64,000 bases of DNA, from positions 310,001 through 374,000 of the forward strand of contig JAPJBO010000065.1 of NCBI GenBank assembly GCA_030068145.1, given 5' to 3'. Shown here piece after piece: positions 54,401 through 64,000 of this stretch (the first letter of the stretch is position 1; each line of letters begins with the position of its first letter). The notes under the pieces are model-generated. The model had not been told where the DNA came from. It searched no databases and saw only the letters and a program-made list of their open reading frames with translations. Both the position numbers and the translations under genes were made by a program. This DNA comes from Diplonema papillatum. Its lineage: Eukaryota; Euglenozoa; Diplonemea; Diplonemida; Diplonemidae.

Positions 54401-57400
54401 GAATTCAGGAGCTACCCCCCCCCCACTTCACGAAGCAGCTTTTTTTGTCGCACAAGACGCTAGTCTTAGAAGGTTAATAGTATCCGACTAATGACATACT
54501 GTGGGTACAGCACGAGACGCAGTGCAATGTTGATGAGGAACGAAATGGTGTGAGGTGGTAGGAAAAAGATTCTTGGGAAGGTGAACCCCTCGAGATGACT
54601 TCGAGAAAAAAACAAGCGAGGAAAATGGAAGAGTGTGTCGTGACGATGAGACGCGGAAAAAAGACGACCTGCAGGAAATACGCCCGCCCGCCCGGTGTTT
54701 ATTTTGCCGGGGACGGAACCTGAACACTTACACCCGGAGGCCGTTGTTTCGTGTGGGTGGTTGCGTGCAACTGGCGGTCTCTAGCGGCCCCTCACACTGT
54801 CACACCACACAAAGCTAAACCTCGCAAGCACAAAACGTCGAAAGACACCAATCTGAACGCCCATACAGGATCGTCGAAAACACAAAAAAAAAAAAACGGA
54901 TTCGAGGGAAGAATGTTGTGCAGTGGTAGGGGGTATTTCCGCACATTTTGGCATTTGCAAAATAGAACCCTGACAGTAACAACCGGGTAGTATCAAGAAG
55001 AGCACCACAACTAGTTAGGAAGAGAATTACTTGGGCTGTCCTGCGTCAGAGAGAAAAACACAGTTCAGAGGGTTTGGTGTCGATCCTGTGATGTGCACGG
55101 GATCGCCCCCTCGCATAGCGGTCAGCAGCACAGCGGGCTTGCATTGTTGTAGCACTGCTGGCTGAGGTTGCGGCCTGTGTTCTCAGCTCAGCGGGCTGAG
55201 GTACTATCTCAGAAAAAAGGTTCTCTTCGAAGTGTCGTGCCAGATGCACTTTCCACGACGTGTTCCTCAGAGGTGCCGCGAGAACCCGGGAGATGACCTG
55301 CAGAGAAATATTCATCATTTTACCTTTTGAAAACTTTAACTCTAAAAGGCTGAAAGGGATGACAAGGCTGCCCAGTGGTCTAATCGGCCGTCAAGTGGAT
55401 CGAGCACGCTCTGAAGAGCGAGCTTGCCCCTGGCAGAGTATTCACACCTGGAAATGCGTCACCCCAGCACACAAACAAAGGTTGCAAGACGGAGCTGCTC
55501 GGTCCTTGGGTTTGGCGGTATCGCGAAGCGCCCGGTAGTGTTTCCGCGTGCCGAGTGGCAACTCCGCCTCCGGCTTCGGGAGGCGCTACAGGGACAAGAG
55601 TTGGGGCAGAATAAACAGACCAGATAGGGTGATCCGCCCGGCAAGCAGCCAAACCCGGAATGTTCGTATATGAGTATCCAGAGGATCCCAGAAGGTGTGG
55701 GAGAAGCACGCCCCCCCGTGGCTGTTTGACCCACCCTCGGGCCTGAACTGTGTTGGGTTCCTGCACAGGCTCCATGTATCATCAAATACGACGCCTCAAC
55801 CTCGCAGACAGTATCAGCGAATGGCAGCCCGGACCCGGCGCAACGAATAAAGGGTGGGGTGAGACCAATCACTTATCTCAATCATCGTGTCTGGAATCAT
55901 GCACATTTCATCAGGTGCAGGGTCAGCACCCCTCTGGAGAAGCAGCGAGTCTGCAGAGAGGGCGCAAGTCATGCAAACAAACAAAACTCAAACAACCCGG
56001 GAAAGAAACAAAGATTGGTCGCAGAATGGGACGGAAACTGGACCAGGGTACTGGTATGAGGTGTTCTCTGGTCTGGTTCGAGAACCAGGTATCGCCAGAA
56101 GAAGACTGGTTGATCCCCCAAAATAATGCTGGGTTTCTTGCAGAGCAACGTGAAGCTGACATATACGAAGCTCACCTCTTTTCTATTATTACCGTCACCT
56201 CCCTATCGAAAATGAAATGACTTGTGACCTCGGCACGCAAGCACCTCCCACGAGCAGACTCTGGACAAAGAGTTAGTCCCACGACTTGTTATGGGGTTCG
56301 CATGGAAAGTTTTACGTGTAACATAAGATGTGCTCACACGTTATACCCTCGACTTATTTCCGCGTTGTTGTTTTTGGTCGAAATCCTGGCGTGGCATGGT
56401 AACCCCCACGTCTCATTCAAATGATTTTGTGACAATTCTTTGCAAATGCTTTCGCTGGTCAGGAGTGCCACGCTGGGCGAATGCGAACCCAAAGACCCGG
56501 GTTCTTCAGATTTTTCCCGCACCCATCAGACCAAGTGTTGGCCCTTGCCAGGGGCCCTAATAGTTGCCTGTTTTGGAAGATACGTCGCGAAGTCTTTCCA
56601 ATGCGCTCTCGGGCAGAAACGCGCCCCGAAACAAAAATGGGTGCTTTGCGTTTGAGTTTTCAGGGTTGTGCGGTCTTAAGCGGGGGATGCTGCCGTGCCT
56701 TGGCAAGCCGACTTTCTTCGGCGCAAGATCCTTTCTTTTCGAGACTGCAATGTGTTCCAAAAATAGCCAGCACCATGGTGAAGATGGTTAAATTCACACT
56801 TTTCTACCCCAGATGGAGATCTCCAGCAAACCAGGCGAAAAGGAAAAAAGCTCACCTGAAGAGAGGGCCCAAATTTGGTCCATCCAAATTAGGACTCGAT
56901 CAAGTCCGTATGAGTGGTAGTTGGTTAGTGCAACACGCGAGGAGAACGAGGAAGTGAGGAAAGTGCTGAGTTCTGCATCCTCCGGATTGGGAACCCAATG
57001 CCACACAACTGGTACTTGGAGATTTCAACAAGGGCGATATCCCGCCAAACAAGTTTGTAATCTTGTACTCCTGACACCATCAAGCTTCGGAGGTCGCATT
57101 TGCGAACAAGTTCCTACAACGTCGTCTCCCTCGGTACGGAAACTGCGCACGAGTCAACAACCACGGCAACCCCTCCTCTTGGAAAACACGAACCTTTTCC
57201 CTCGGATACAGCCTATGTTGAAGACGGAACGGCTCGGGTCGCCCTCAAGCTGCGGTTGACCTGTCACAGCCCGTGTTCACAACGTGTGTTGAACGTTCTA
57301 TTTTGAGTATGCCAATACTGCTGTGCTCACGAATTGCGCGAGTCGGAACGCCTTACGTACCCGAAAGCAGGACCGATCCCTTTCGTGAGAAAAAAGCAAA

Positions 57401-58080
57401 GACTAGAGACACCCTCTTTTTTCTATCTGTCGAGAGCTGCGACTCAGCAGTTCTCGTCGGTACAGTTGTAGAAGGGAATATTTCGGAACAACGGTTGCAC
57501 TCAAGAAGTTTAGTAGCGAACCCCAACTCCGAAACTGTCTGTTTGTTTTTTTGTGGTTTCTTCTGCCATTGCGACGTGCAGCGAGCAGTCAACGAACAGT
57601 AGAACTCGAAAGAGCCCTCAGCACGCCTTCCTTTTTGTTTCCGTTTCCCAGAATATTTCCGATTCTTTTTACAGGCTTCACCTGGCCGATGCCATGTCAA
57701 CACACCAGAAACTTGATTGTTATGTCAATCGCAAGCAAGGTTCCATTCTGCTTCCAAACGCTTCGGAACACCTAGGTTGCAAGCTCCGGCTTTGCGTGTG
57801 TGTTCTGGACCTGTATTCACGTGCTCCTGCTACCCGAGGATACGAATTCCTCTTGCCGTTGCCATTGTTCTATAGCCTAGAGGCTTTTTCCCGAAGAGAC
57901 TCTGCTGCAGTACAGACACCCCTTTCAAAATACGTGTTTTGTATGTTTTGGGGGTGTTTCAGGGTTTGCCTGGTCCAACACCAATCCGGATCCGGTACCT
58001 TTCTGCACGTGTGTGTGTGGATAGACCCTTTCTTTTCTTAATTTAAATAGCACATTTGCGGGGGGTGACTGAAGGGAACA

Positions 58081-58308
58081 ATGCTGGAACAACGACTGCA
58101 CATGAAAAGGAAAGCGAAGCCGACAATTTGGGATTCACCCGATACCGTACACAAGCAGTGGCTCAAGGCCCACGTAGATTGGACGGTCCGCAGCCACCCC
58201 GCCATCTCCCAGACAACCCTGTTTTCCAACGAAACCAAACCAAACGAAATCAAAAAAGCGCAACGAGCCCGGGGGCCTGTTGTTGCACCAGGGCGAGACA
58301 TAAAATAA
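58081..58308 (+). CDS. Candidate small ORF or exon
   Basis: 75 codons: MLEQRLHMKRKAKPTIWDSP, DTVHKQWLKAHVDWTVRSHP and a Lys-rich tail. Balanced composition; no family recognised. Other frames are open too. Confidence 0.22.
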   Translation: MLEQRLHMKRKAKPTIWDSPDTVHKQWLKAHVDWTVRSHPAISQTTLFSNETKPNEIKKAQRARGPVVAPGRDIK

Positions 58309-59047
58309 GGCAGATCAATGAGTACCAAACTATGCCAGATTTTTTGTTACCCCGCAAATAATCAAAGAATGTACCCCATTCTGGACAAACTATTCTTGTT
58401 TGTACCGGTAACAAAGATAGGGTGTGCATCCGCCCCTGTCACACGCCGGATGAGAAGAAACAACGAAATAACAGAAACTTTCTGAAAAGGTCCAAGTGCA
58501 AGAACCAACACCAACCAAACCCTTTTTTTTTGCATGAAACAGTGAGATGACGCTGTAGCGCCATCATGAAGAAGGAAATGCCAAAAAGACAAGTGAAGCA
58601 TATAGAGCAACTTTGGATCGAGTGCACTTTCGGCGGCGAAGACTGCGAAAGCACATTGGTCAGCTGTCCTGAGATGAATGGTTGGAAGCTTTTGGACTCC
58701 AGTTGTGATAAAAGTTTCCTGTGAAAGTGAACTTGCAAGAGTATGTTGACAGAAAACAGAGAAGAAATACGAGAGAGACCTCCGTCCGCCCGCATTCTAA
58801 GAAACGCGGAGAGACACCCACTTTGTCTTTCTATCGCAGGCTGTCGGCCGGCACCCCCGCCCCCGGCTGTTTCACTGATGCTTTCCCGTTTTCACATTTC
58901 TTTTGGTAAAAAGATCCATTGCATGCGTAACATTCTGGGGTTCTGAGGGGTCCCACCTGGCGTATGATGCTCTCATTTCAGCCCAGTGTTCGCTTCTCAA
59001 TTCTCTCCCCCCCGACTTTACATTCTAAGGTTCCCGCCCCACTGTAG

Positions 59048-59153
59048 AAAACCCTCGAAATTGATCCTGAGGACCTCATATTGAAAACATCTTTGCAAAC
59101 TATGATGATGCACAACCGGAACAAGCACCTAGCATCAAACGTGCAATGTTGGG
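59048..59153 (+). CDS. Candidate internal exon with strong splice sites
   Basis: Between CACTGTAG and donor GTAAGT the frame reads KTLEIDPEDLILKTSLQTMM, then MHNRNKHLASNVQCW, phase 0 in and phase 1 out. A segment starting at 59443 after CTGAG would continue it in phase (E-KSTEQVLPTIFPRAAP) to the stop at 59691-59693. Confidence 0.35.
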
Positions 59154-59442
59154 GTAAGTAAGAACGCGTCATAGGCCACCACGGCGTTCCTTGCGCTCTG
59201 TATCAGCAACAAACGTCCAGGGCAAAGCGTTCAACGAAAGTCTCATTTCTGGTTCTAACCGTGGTTAGCCAGTGACCCGTCTTACTTTTGTATACGCACC
59301 TGCTTTGTCAAAAGGTGTGGTGCTTATCGGCATGCCGGTGACTCCCCACTATCGCAACAATATTCCAATCTCAAAGGAGGAACATGTGCTGTAGCCCACA
59401 CGAAACACAGGTAAATCTGGGTTTAGTGGCGGCCGATCTGAG

Positions 59443-59693
59443 AAAAAAGCACGGAACAGGTATTGCCAACTATCTTTCCAAGAGCTGCACCTCAATTATC
59501 CTTCGTTCAATGGAAAGCTGAAGCTTTTCAGCAAACCGTTGCCGCAATCGTCGCCGAGAAGGAGAGAGCCCGCAGCGTAACAAGACAAGACGGCGATCCC
59601 GCACGGCAAACTCACCCGCCGGCCACCGACGCACCCGGCCACGCTTACTCTGGCCGCCACCTGGCGCCTCCGAAGCAACTTAGCCCGCCGTAG
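59443..59693 (+). CDS. Candidate terminal exon
   Basis: The frame reads QLSFVQWKAEAFQQTVAAIV, then AEKERARSVTRQDGD, a Pro/His-rich tail and TAG. The helix-like part and rising GC resemble coding sequence. An alternative start after GAACAG at 59460 gives the same frame. Confidence 0.35.
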
Positions 59694-61851
59694 CCGTACG
59701 AAGAAAAGTGAGGAGACCGGACACCCCCCGGAGAGATGGTCCCTGCTCTCTAACTCGTCACTTTCTCCCTCCTTCTGTTTTCCTGTTCGGTCCGTCTTCG
59801 ATCTTTATTCCCCTTATCGTTGGGTGAGCCCTCCGTGGGTGCTTCAGCATAAGCGCAAGAACATCCTCTTTGCCGCTTTCGCTCCATTCTGGGGTTTGCC
59901 TTGACTCCTTCGAATTTCTAGTTTCGGACCAGTGACCTTCCAGAAACAAGCTTCTGCAAGAGTCTTGATGACGCGATCATCAAGCCCGCACTGTCCGTTA
60001 CAGAACGCACTCGTAGCTACTCGGCAGTAGACGTCTAAACAGCGATCCAGATATCTGGCGTACGGAGCGAAGTCAAGGAAACTCAGATCGAGCGAGTAGT
60101 CAGTGTAAGAGGATGGAGTTCGTGCATACAGCCGTGAGTAATCGTCCTGTTTTTCAGCTGCCCAACGAGCCAGATGCCAGGTGACCTTGAGCCAAACAGG
60201 TGATGAAAAGCTGACACATGAATTTCCTACTGCCCGGAATCAGAGACCTCAACTCACGTGTATGGAGAAAGCTGGATCCATTGCGTGCAGCAACTCAGGG
60301 TTGCATGCCCCAGATAAAAACGAAAGCTTCTTTGTCGCTTTTCATCGCTGGTATCTATCTTTTGCATAAGCGCCTGTCACTCCGCATACGTGCACTCAGA
60401 CGTGGGCTCTGGGGGCGGCTACCGGTAGCAGCACTCCTGTATCTAGAGAAGTTCACACACAACGCCACCGCAAATGCGCCTGCACCAACATTCCTTCGCA
60501 AGCGCGCGCAAGGCCACATTTCGAGCTCTCGGTTCTCCAATTTTCCCCGGCACTTGCAGCCCCCCTGAAAGACGCCAGCCCTTTTGGCCGCGCGGACAGG
60601 AAGCTGGGGTTGGCCGGAACCACACAAAATGTGGGGGAAAAGCCTGCGATACACGAGTGCAAAGCGTCACGTATCCTGGTGGTCCTGCAGAGCCAGGGGC
60701 CTACGAAGTGGCGACTTCAAGCTTCCCCAAACAACCGTATCAAAGGCGTGGTGAACCGTGAGGCTCGGCGCTTGCGCTGATAAGGTCAGTAGAAGACGGT
60801 TAGCCATCACAGGACAGAGTTGACGGCGTGTCATCGTACTCTGCTCCCAAGCTTAGCAAGCTGCGGTGTGCCGTCACGCTGCCGAGAGCGAACTCCTTTT
60901 CCTATCCACTCAGACGGCTTCTCTGCTACATTCCGCGTCTCGCCCCCACCGAGCAAAAAAGCTGGGACACGGCGTTGAGCACCTTCTTGCACGCCCCACC
61001 CCCTTGCTCCAGCAAAATAAGCAGAACACTCCTTCATCCCCAGTTTTTCAAAGTCGAAAGTTTTGATTGCTTTCACTTTCCGCTTTTCGTTTCCTTCTGT
61101 ATCGGCTTTATCGTGTTGTTCTCTTCTTCTCTTGTCTTTGGCTCATAGGGCGAAAAAAGAAACCATTGACTGAAGGAGAAATCTTTGGAGAAAAGGAAGA
61201 AAACGAAGCGAAGTGCTCTGTCCACTACCCTTTTGGAAACCTGTGCAAGTAGGACGGGCATGACACACGTACAATGTTGACAGCACGTCTTCAAGCCGGT
61301 GGAGAAATGCTTGCGACCCAGCCCAGATCGATCCTCGTGGCAGGTACGCGCTCCCCGAGGACAGATGGGTTCGTCCAGACGGTAGCTTCGATGGAGATGG
61401 GGGCTTCTGCGTCCGAACGGCCACTACAGAAGCATTGTGCGGTGGAACAAGCAGCGGGTCAACGCTAGGAATAATTCCTCGCAACCCTCGGAAACTAGCA
61501 TTAGGACACCAGAAGCGGCCAGGGAAGAGGGCCCTCCTCCGTTCACGTTCAAAGCGTAAAAGCGATCCAAGCAACACGCAACAAGCAATTCAACACCATA
61601 GGATATCAGCATTGCATGCGGCACCCGCGGCCGTGGCTTGCCGCGACCCTACGAAAGCAGGAGCACAGACAGACAGACGCCGCGTTTTGTCAACCTCGGG
61701 TCGGCTGCTGACGTCTCGTACGTCAGATATCCCGTAGGTTCTCTCATGCTGTTCGCTACTTAGATTGCCGCTGTTCTCTCTCACATTGTCCGCCCTTCAG
61801 AAACTACCCACCGCCCCCGTCCAATGGTAAAAGCGAGCGGGTAGCCAAACC

Positions 61852-63165
61852 ATGGGCGAGTCCAAGACGATAACGGCAGCATGCGTGGCCGTGCTACTGG
61901 TTCTTGCGATTACGATGCTTAACGTGCCAAGAGAAGCCAAGCGCAACGTTTCGGCAGCCCACATGGCTCTAGCTAAGACGACGCGCCAACTTCAAGTGCC
62001 GAGCCCCGGCGCAAACTGGAGCACAGACGAACCGACACCGCCAACCTTCGGCAACCTCGGGGTTCTGCCTCAAGGCCGGTGTTTCGCGTCTCCGATGGCG
62101 CTGCCGGAGCTGGAAAAGCACATGCCGGGGCCGTACGACGTGTACATCGGGTTCGCCAAGAAGTGGCACGCCTTGCCCATTTGCCCGGCAAAGCAGATCG
62201 CCTGGAGCCGGGCTTCCGAACGCTACGACCCTTCGCCGGGCCAGCCAGTGGCAGGAGCGTTGTTGCCAATCGTTGCGCTGTGCGCTACAATCGCGGCGAA
62301 CGAGGAGGCGTTGGCTGTGGAGTGGGCAATGTACCATTTACTGCTAGGGGTGCACCGAATCAGCATCTACCCGATCAACACCGAGCAGCGTGTCAAGCTC
62401 GAACGCGTCCTCCGCCCCGTTTTCGACGAGGCTCGGGTGTGGGTCAACCCCGTCGACAGCAACTTGAGCGAGGAGTGGATGTACACCCACCACGTTTCCT
62501 TTGAAAAGCGCACCATCGCACATTGCTTCCGGGAGCGGCTGAACGGAACGGACGTCGTCGTTCACGCCGACATGGACGAATACGTCTTCCCCGGCTTATA
62601 CCCGAGCATCCCAGCGCTGATGGCAGCGGAGCTCGTACGTGGGAGAGATGAGTTGAGCATGTGTGTACGGTACGTTGGGTACGGCGAGGGCCCGGCGGAG
62701 GATGCTGGGCTGGGCGGGTTTTATCTGAGGCAGACCACGCACAGTGGCGCCTTCTGCAGTAATTCAAAGACCGCCGGCATGTCCCGCTGCGTCAAGAAGC
62801 CTCCGGTAAAGGTGCGGAAGCACTTCGTGCACGAGCTTCCCATGTGCTGCGGGTGCCGCTCGGATCCGCTCATCGGCACGTACCTCAAAAAAGTGGCGCC
62901 GACGCCCTGCTGCCGGCCGTCGTACTTCGTCGCGCATATGCAGCACCGTGACTTCGCCCTTGATTCCAGGCGGCGAAAACGCGAGTTCGCCGACAGGCCG
63001 CGAGCCCTGAAAGAATACAAACTGTGGCACGCAATGACGACGGTGCCAGACAAGAGGCTGGCGGCCTACGGCGAAGCCGTCGTTCAGGCCGTCGAGCAGC
63101 GATGCTTTTCAAATGGAAGCGCTGCGTGTAACGTTCCCTTGCCTCGTGTTGCGCAGCCGGTGTGA
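61852..63165 (+). CDS. GT92-type (DUF23) glycosyltransferase, type II membrane protein
   Basis: 437 residues in one exon. A short N-terminus is followed by one membrane anchor (residues about 8-26, ITAACVAVLLVLAITML), typical of Golgi enzymes. The catalytic part has LCATIAANEEALAVEWAMYH, LLLGVHRISIYPIN, then VVVHADMDEYVFPGLYP with the metal-binding D-x-D-E (Asp240, Asp242, Glu243). It ends with a Cys-rich region (CCGCRSDPL, TPCCRPSYF). Order and motifs match glycosyltransferase family 92, whose known members add galactose or related sugars to glycans. N-glycosylation sites (NVS, NWS, NGT) fit a lumenal location. The specific donor and acceptor are unknown. It looks complete. Confidence 0.85.
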   Translation: MGESKTITAACVAVLLVLAITMLNVPREAKRNVSAAHMALAKTTRQLQVPSPGANWSTDEPTPPTFGNLGVLPQGRCFASPMALPELEKHMPGPYDVYIGFAKKWHALPICPAKQIAWSRASERYDPSPGQPVAGALLPIVALCATIAANEEALAVEWAMYHLLLGVHRISIYPINTEQRVKLERVLRPVFDEARVWVNPVDSNLSEEWMYTHHVSFEKRTIAHCFRERLNGTDVVVHADMDEYVFPGLYPSIPALMAAELVRGRDELSMCVRYVGYGEGPAEDAGLGGFYLRQTTHSGAFCSNSKTAGMSRCVKKPPVKVRKHFVHELPMCCGCRSDPLIGTYLKKVAPTPCCRPSYFVAHMQHRDFALDSRRRKREFADRPRALKEYKLWHAMTTVPDKRLAAYGEAVVQAVEQRCFSNGSAACNVPLPRVAQPV

Positions 63166-63329
63166 GCTGCGTGTACAAAGCTGCCACTGACGAGCTTGCT
63201 CGGACGTGCAGGATTGCCGAAAGGGAATGCGTGAACATTCCGCAACCCGGATCATTGACGATCCTGTTGACCATGTCCACAGGCCCCGGATGATGCAGTC
63301 GTCTTTTCACTGTTTTAACCGAGAATGCC

Positions 63330-63690
63330 AGCAGAATTACGAAAGGGGGTTGTGCATCAGCCGCGGCAAAGGACCATCTGTACGCGCACGCGTTGCCGGC
63401 AACCGGAACCCGGAGAACGCAGCAGGTCAGGCACCAGATTTGCTAACAGCACGCCTGGTGCTTCTTTGTTGGCGACTGAAAGACTTACCATCACGCATGT
63501 CCCGTACGTTGCTCCCGGTCCGGCACGTACCTCAAAAAGGTCCCGCCGACGGTCTAGCACCGCTTTGCGGCGGAAATGCGCCGGAAGCTCTCAAAACATC
63601 CGGAAAAGACGAAATGACGACGCAGTGGAACGTGGCCGCTGCCTCACACGTGTTGAAGCGCGTTCCGTTCTACATTTACACTGTCTAATT
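63330..63690 (+). pseudogene. Possible decayed partial duplicate of the GT92 gene
   Basis: CGGCACGTACCTCAAAAAGG followed by CGCCGAC near 63530 matches the gene at 62874-62902, and GCATGTCCCGTACGTTG just upstream matches GCATGTCCCGCTGCGTC at 62779. GAAATGACGACG near 63611 resembles 63033. The order is kept with gaps, suggesting a shortened relic. It could be chance for the shorter matches. Confidence 0.35.
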
Positions 63691-63760
63691 TTCCTAATGT
63701 CATCGCAATCCTCTTTGTGCCGTTTTGCTATTACATTCGCCCGCGCGCATCCATGCACTT

Positions 63761-63851
63761 TGGTGACAGCAGGGTAGATTTTAGTCCGAGTGCAGAAATG
63801 TTAATGGTGACGGCAGGGTAGAATTTTGTCCGGTGTGTAGAGATGTTAAAT
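63761..63851 (+). repeat. Tandem pair of ~45-bp units
   Basis: TGGTGACAGCAGGGTAGATT...AGAAATGTTAA is followed directly by TGGTGACGGCAGGGTAGAAT...AGAGATGTTAAA. Confidence 0.75.
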
Positions 63852-64000
63852 GTGAGATTCTCAAATTCAGCTCTCTAGCGAGCTACCCCGCTTTTCTGGG
63901 ATAGGCCATAGACACCCCAATCCAAGGCATTTCTCTATTTAGGAAATCGGACTCGAGCGACTTTCTCGCGCCAGGTCCGACGTGTCGCCAAGTGCTTGTC

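Larger units (their letters stand above)
48084..61851. other. Long region without confident genes; possible small exons
   Basis: About 13.8 kb at roughly 50% GC. It contains a MITE (49226-49437), a dispersed repeat (50100-50165) and an A-run (about 48186-48205). Several short open segments have splice-like borders and protein-like content and are listed separately. Random sequence at this GC often has three open frames, so each is weak alone. Everything else here shows no feature I can support. Confidence 0.4.

Noticed and set aside
61274-61737. Open frames before the GT92 gene
   Set aside because: All three + frames are open and plausible here, showing that open length alone is not informative in this region.

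Overview
This is nuclear DNA of a eukaryote, probably a free-living protist. Coding exons are very GC-rich. They are interrupted by GT-AG introns of 0.1 to about 7 kb and separated by roughly 50% GC, repeat-laden spacers. All eleven confident genes lie on the + strand, and several resemble flagellar or cytoskeletal proteins of protists (coiled coils, an IQ-like site, SAM, a PFU-like N-terminus). One-strand order is typical of Euglenozoa (kinetoplastids, diplonemids). Together with introns and many repeats it makes a diplonemid-like organism my best guess, but this is inference; no spliced-leader RNA, rRNA or tRNA gene was found.

Layout: 1-1.1 kb, 3' part of a GH79 (heparanase-type) glycosidase. 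3.0-5.1 kb, a three-exon coiled-coil protein. 6.7-10.3 kb, MCM5 in three exons, a subunit of the MCM2-7 replicative helicase. 11.9-17.9 kb, a long coiled-coil protein in three exons. 19.1-20.4 kb, a single-pass membrane protein whose 3' exons may lie at 27.5-28.6 kb, beyond a nest of mobile elements. 30.8-31.8 kb, a macro-domain protein. 33.1-35.9 kb, a SAM-domain coiled-coil protein. 37.3-38.7 kb, a basic PFU-like protein. 42.5-44.4 kb, a JmjC/cupin oxygenase. 46.2-48.1 kb, a PH-domain protein. 61.9-63.2 kb, a GT92-type glycosyltransferase.

The genes do not form one pathway: replication (MCM5), ADP-ribose metabolism (macro), protein hydroxylation (JmjC), glycan breakdown and synthesis (GH79, GT92) and cytoskeletal or signalling scaffolds.

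Accessory DNA is the striking part. At 20.5-26.5 kb there is a nest of inverted-repeat elements. One has ~590-bp terminal inverted repeats that each start the same His/Gln-rich reading frame, so two copies converge. Another is a 787-bp element with a tyrosine-recombinase C-terminal domain. Elsewhere there is a nine-copy 170-bp satellite, a ~575-bp GTGTT microsatellite, several MITE-like inverted repeats, and a dispersed palindromic element that in MCM5 ends exactly at a splice acceptor. The 48-62 kb stretch has no confident gene but holds short open segments that could be exons of intron-rich genes.
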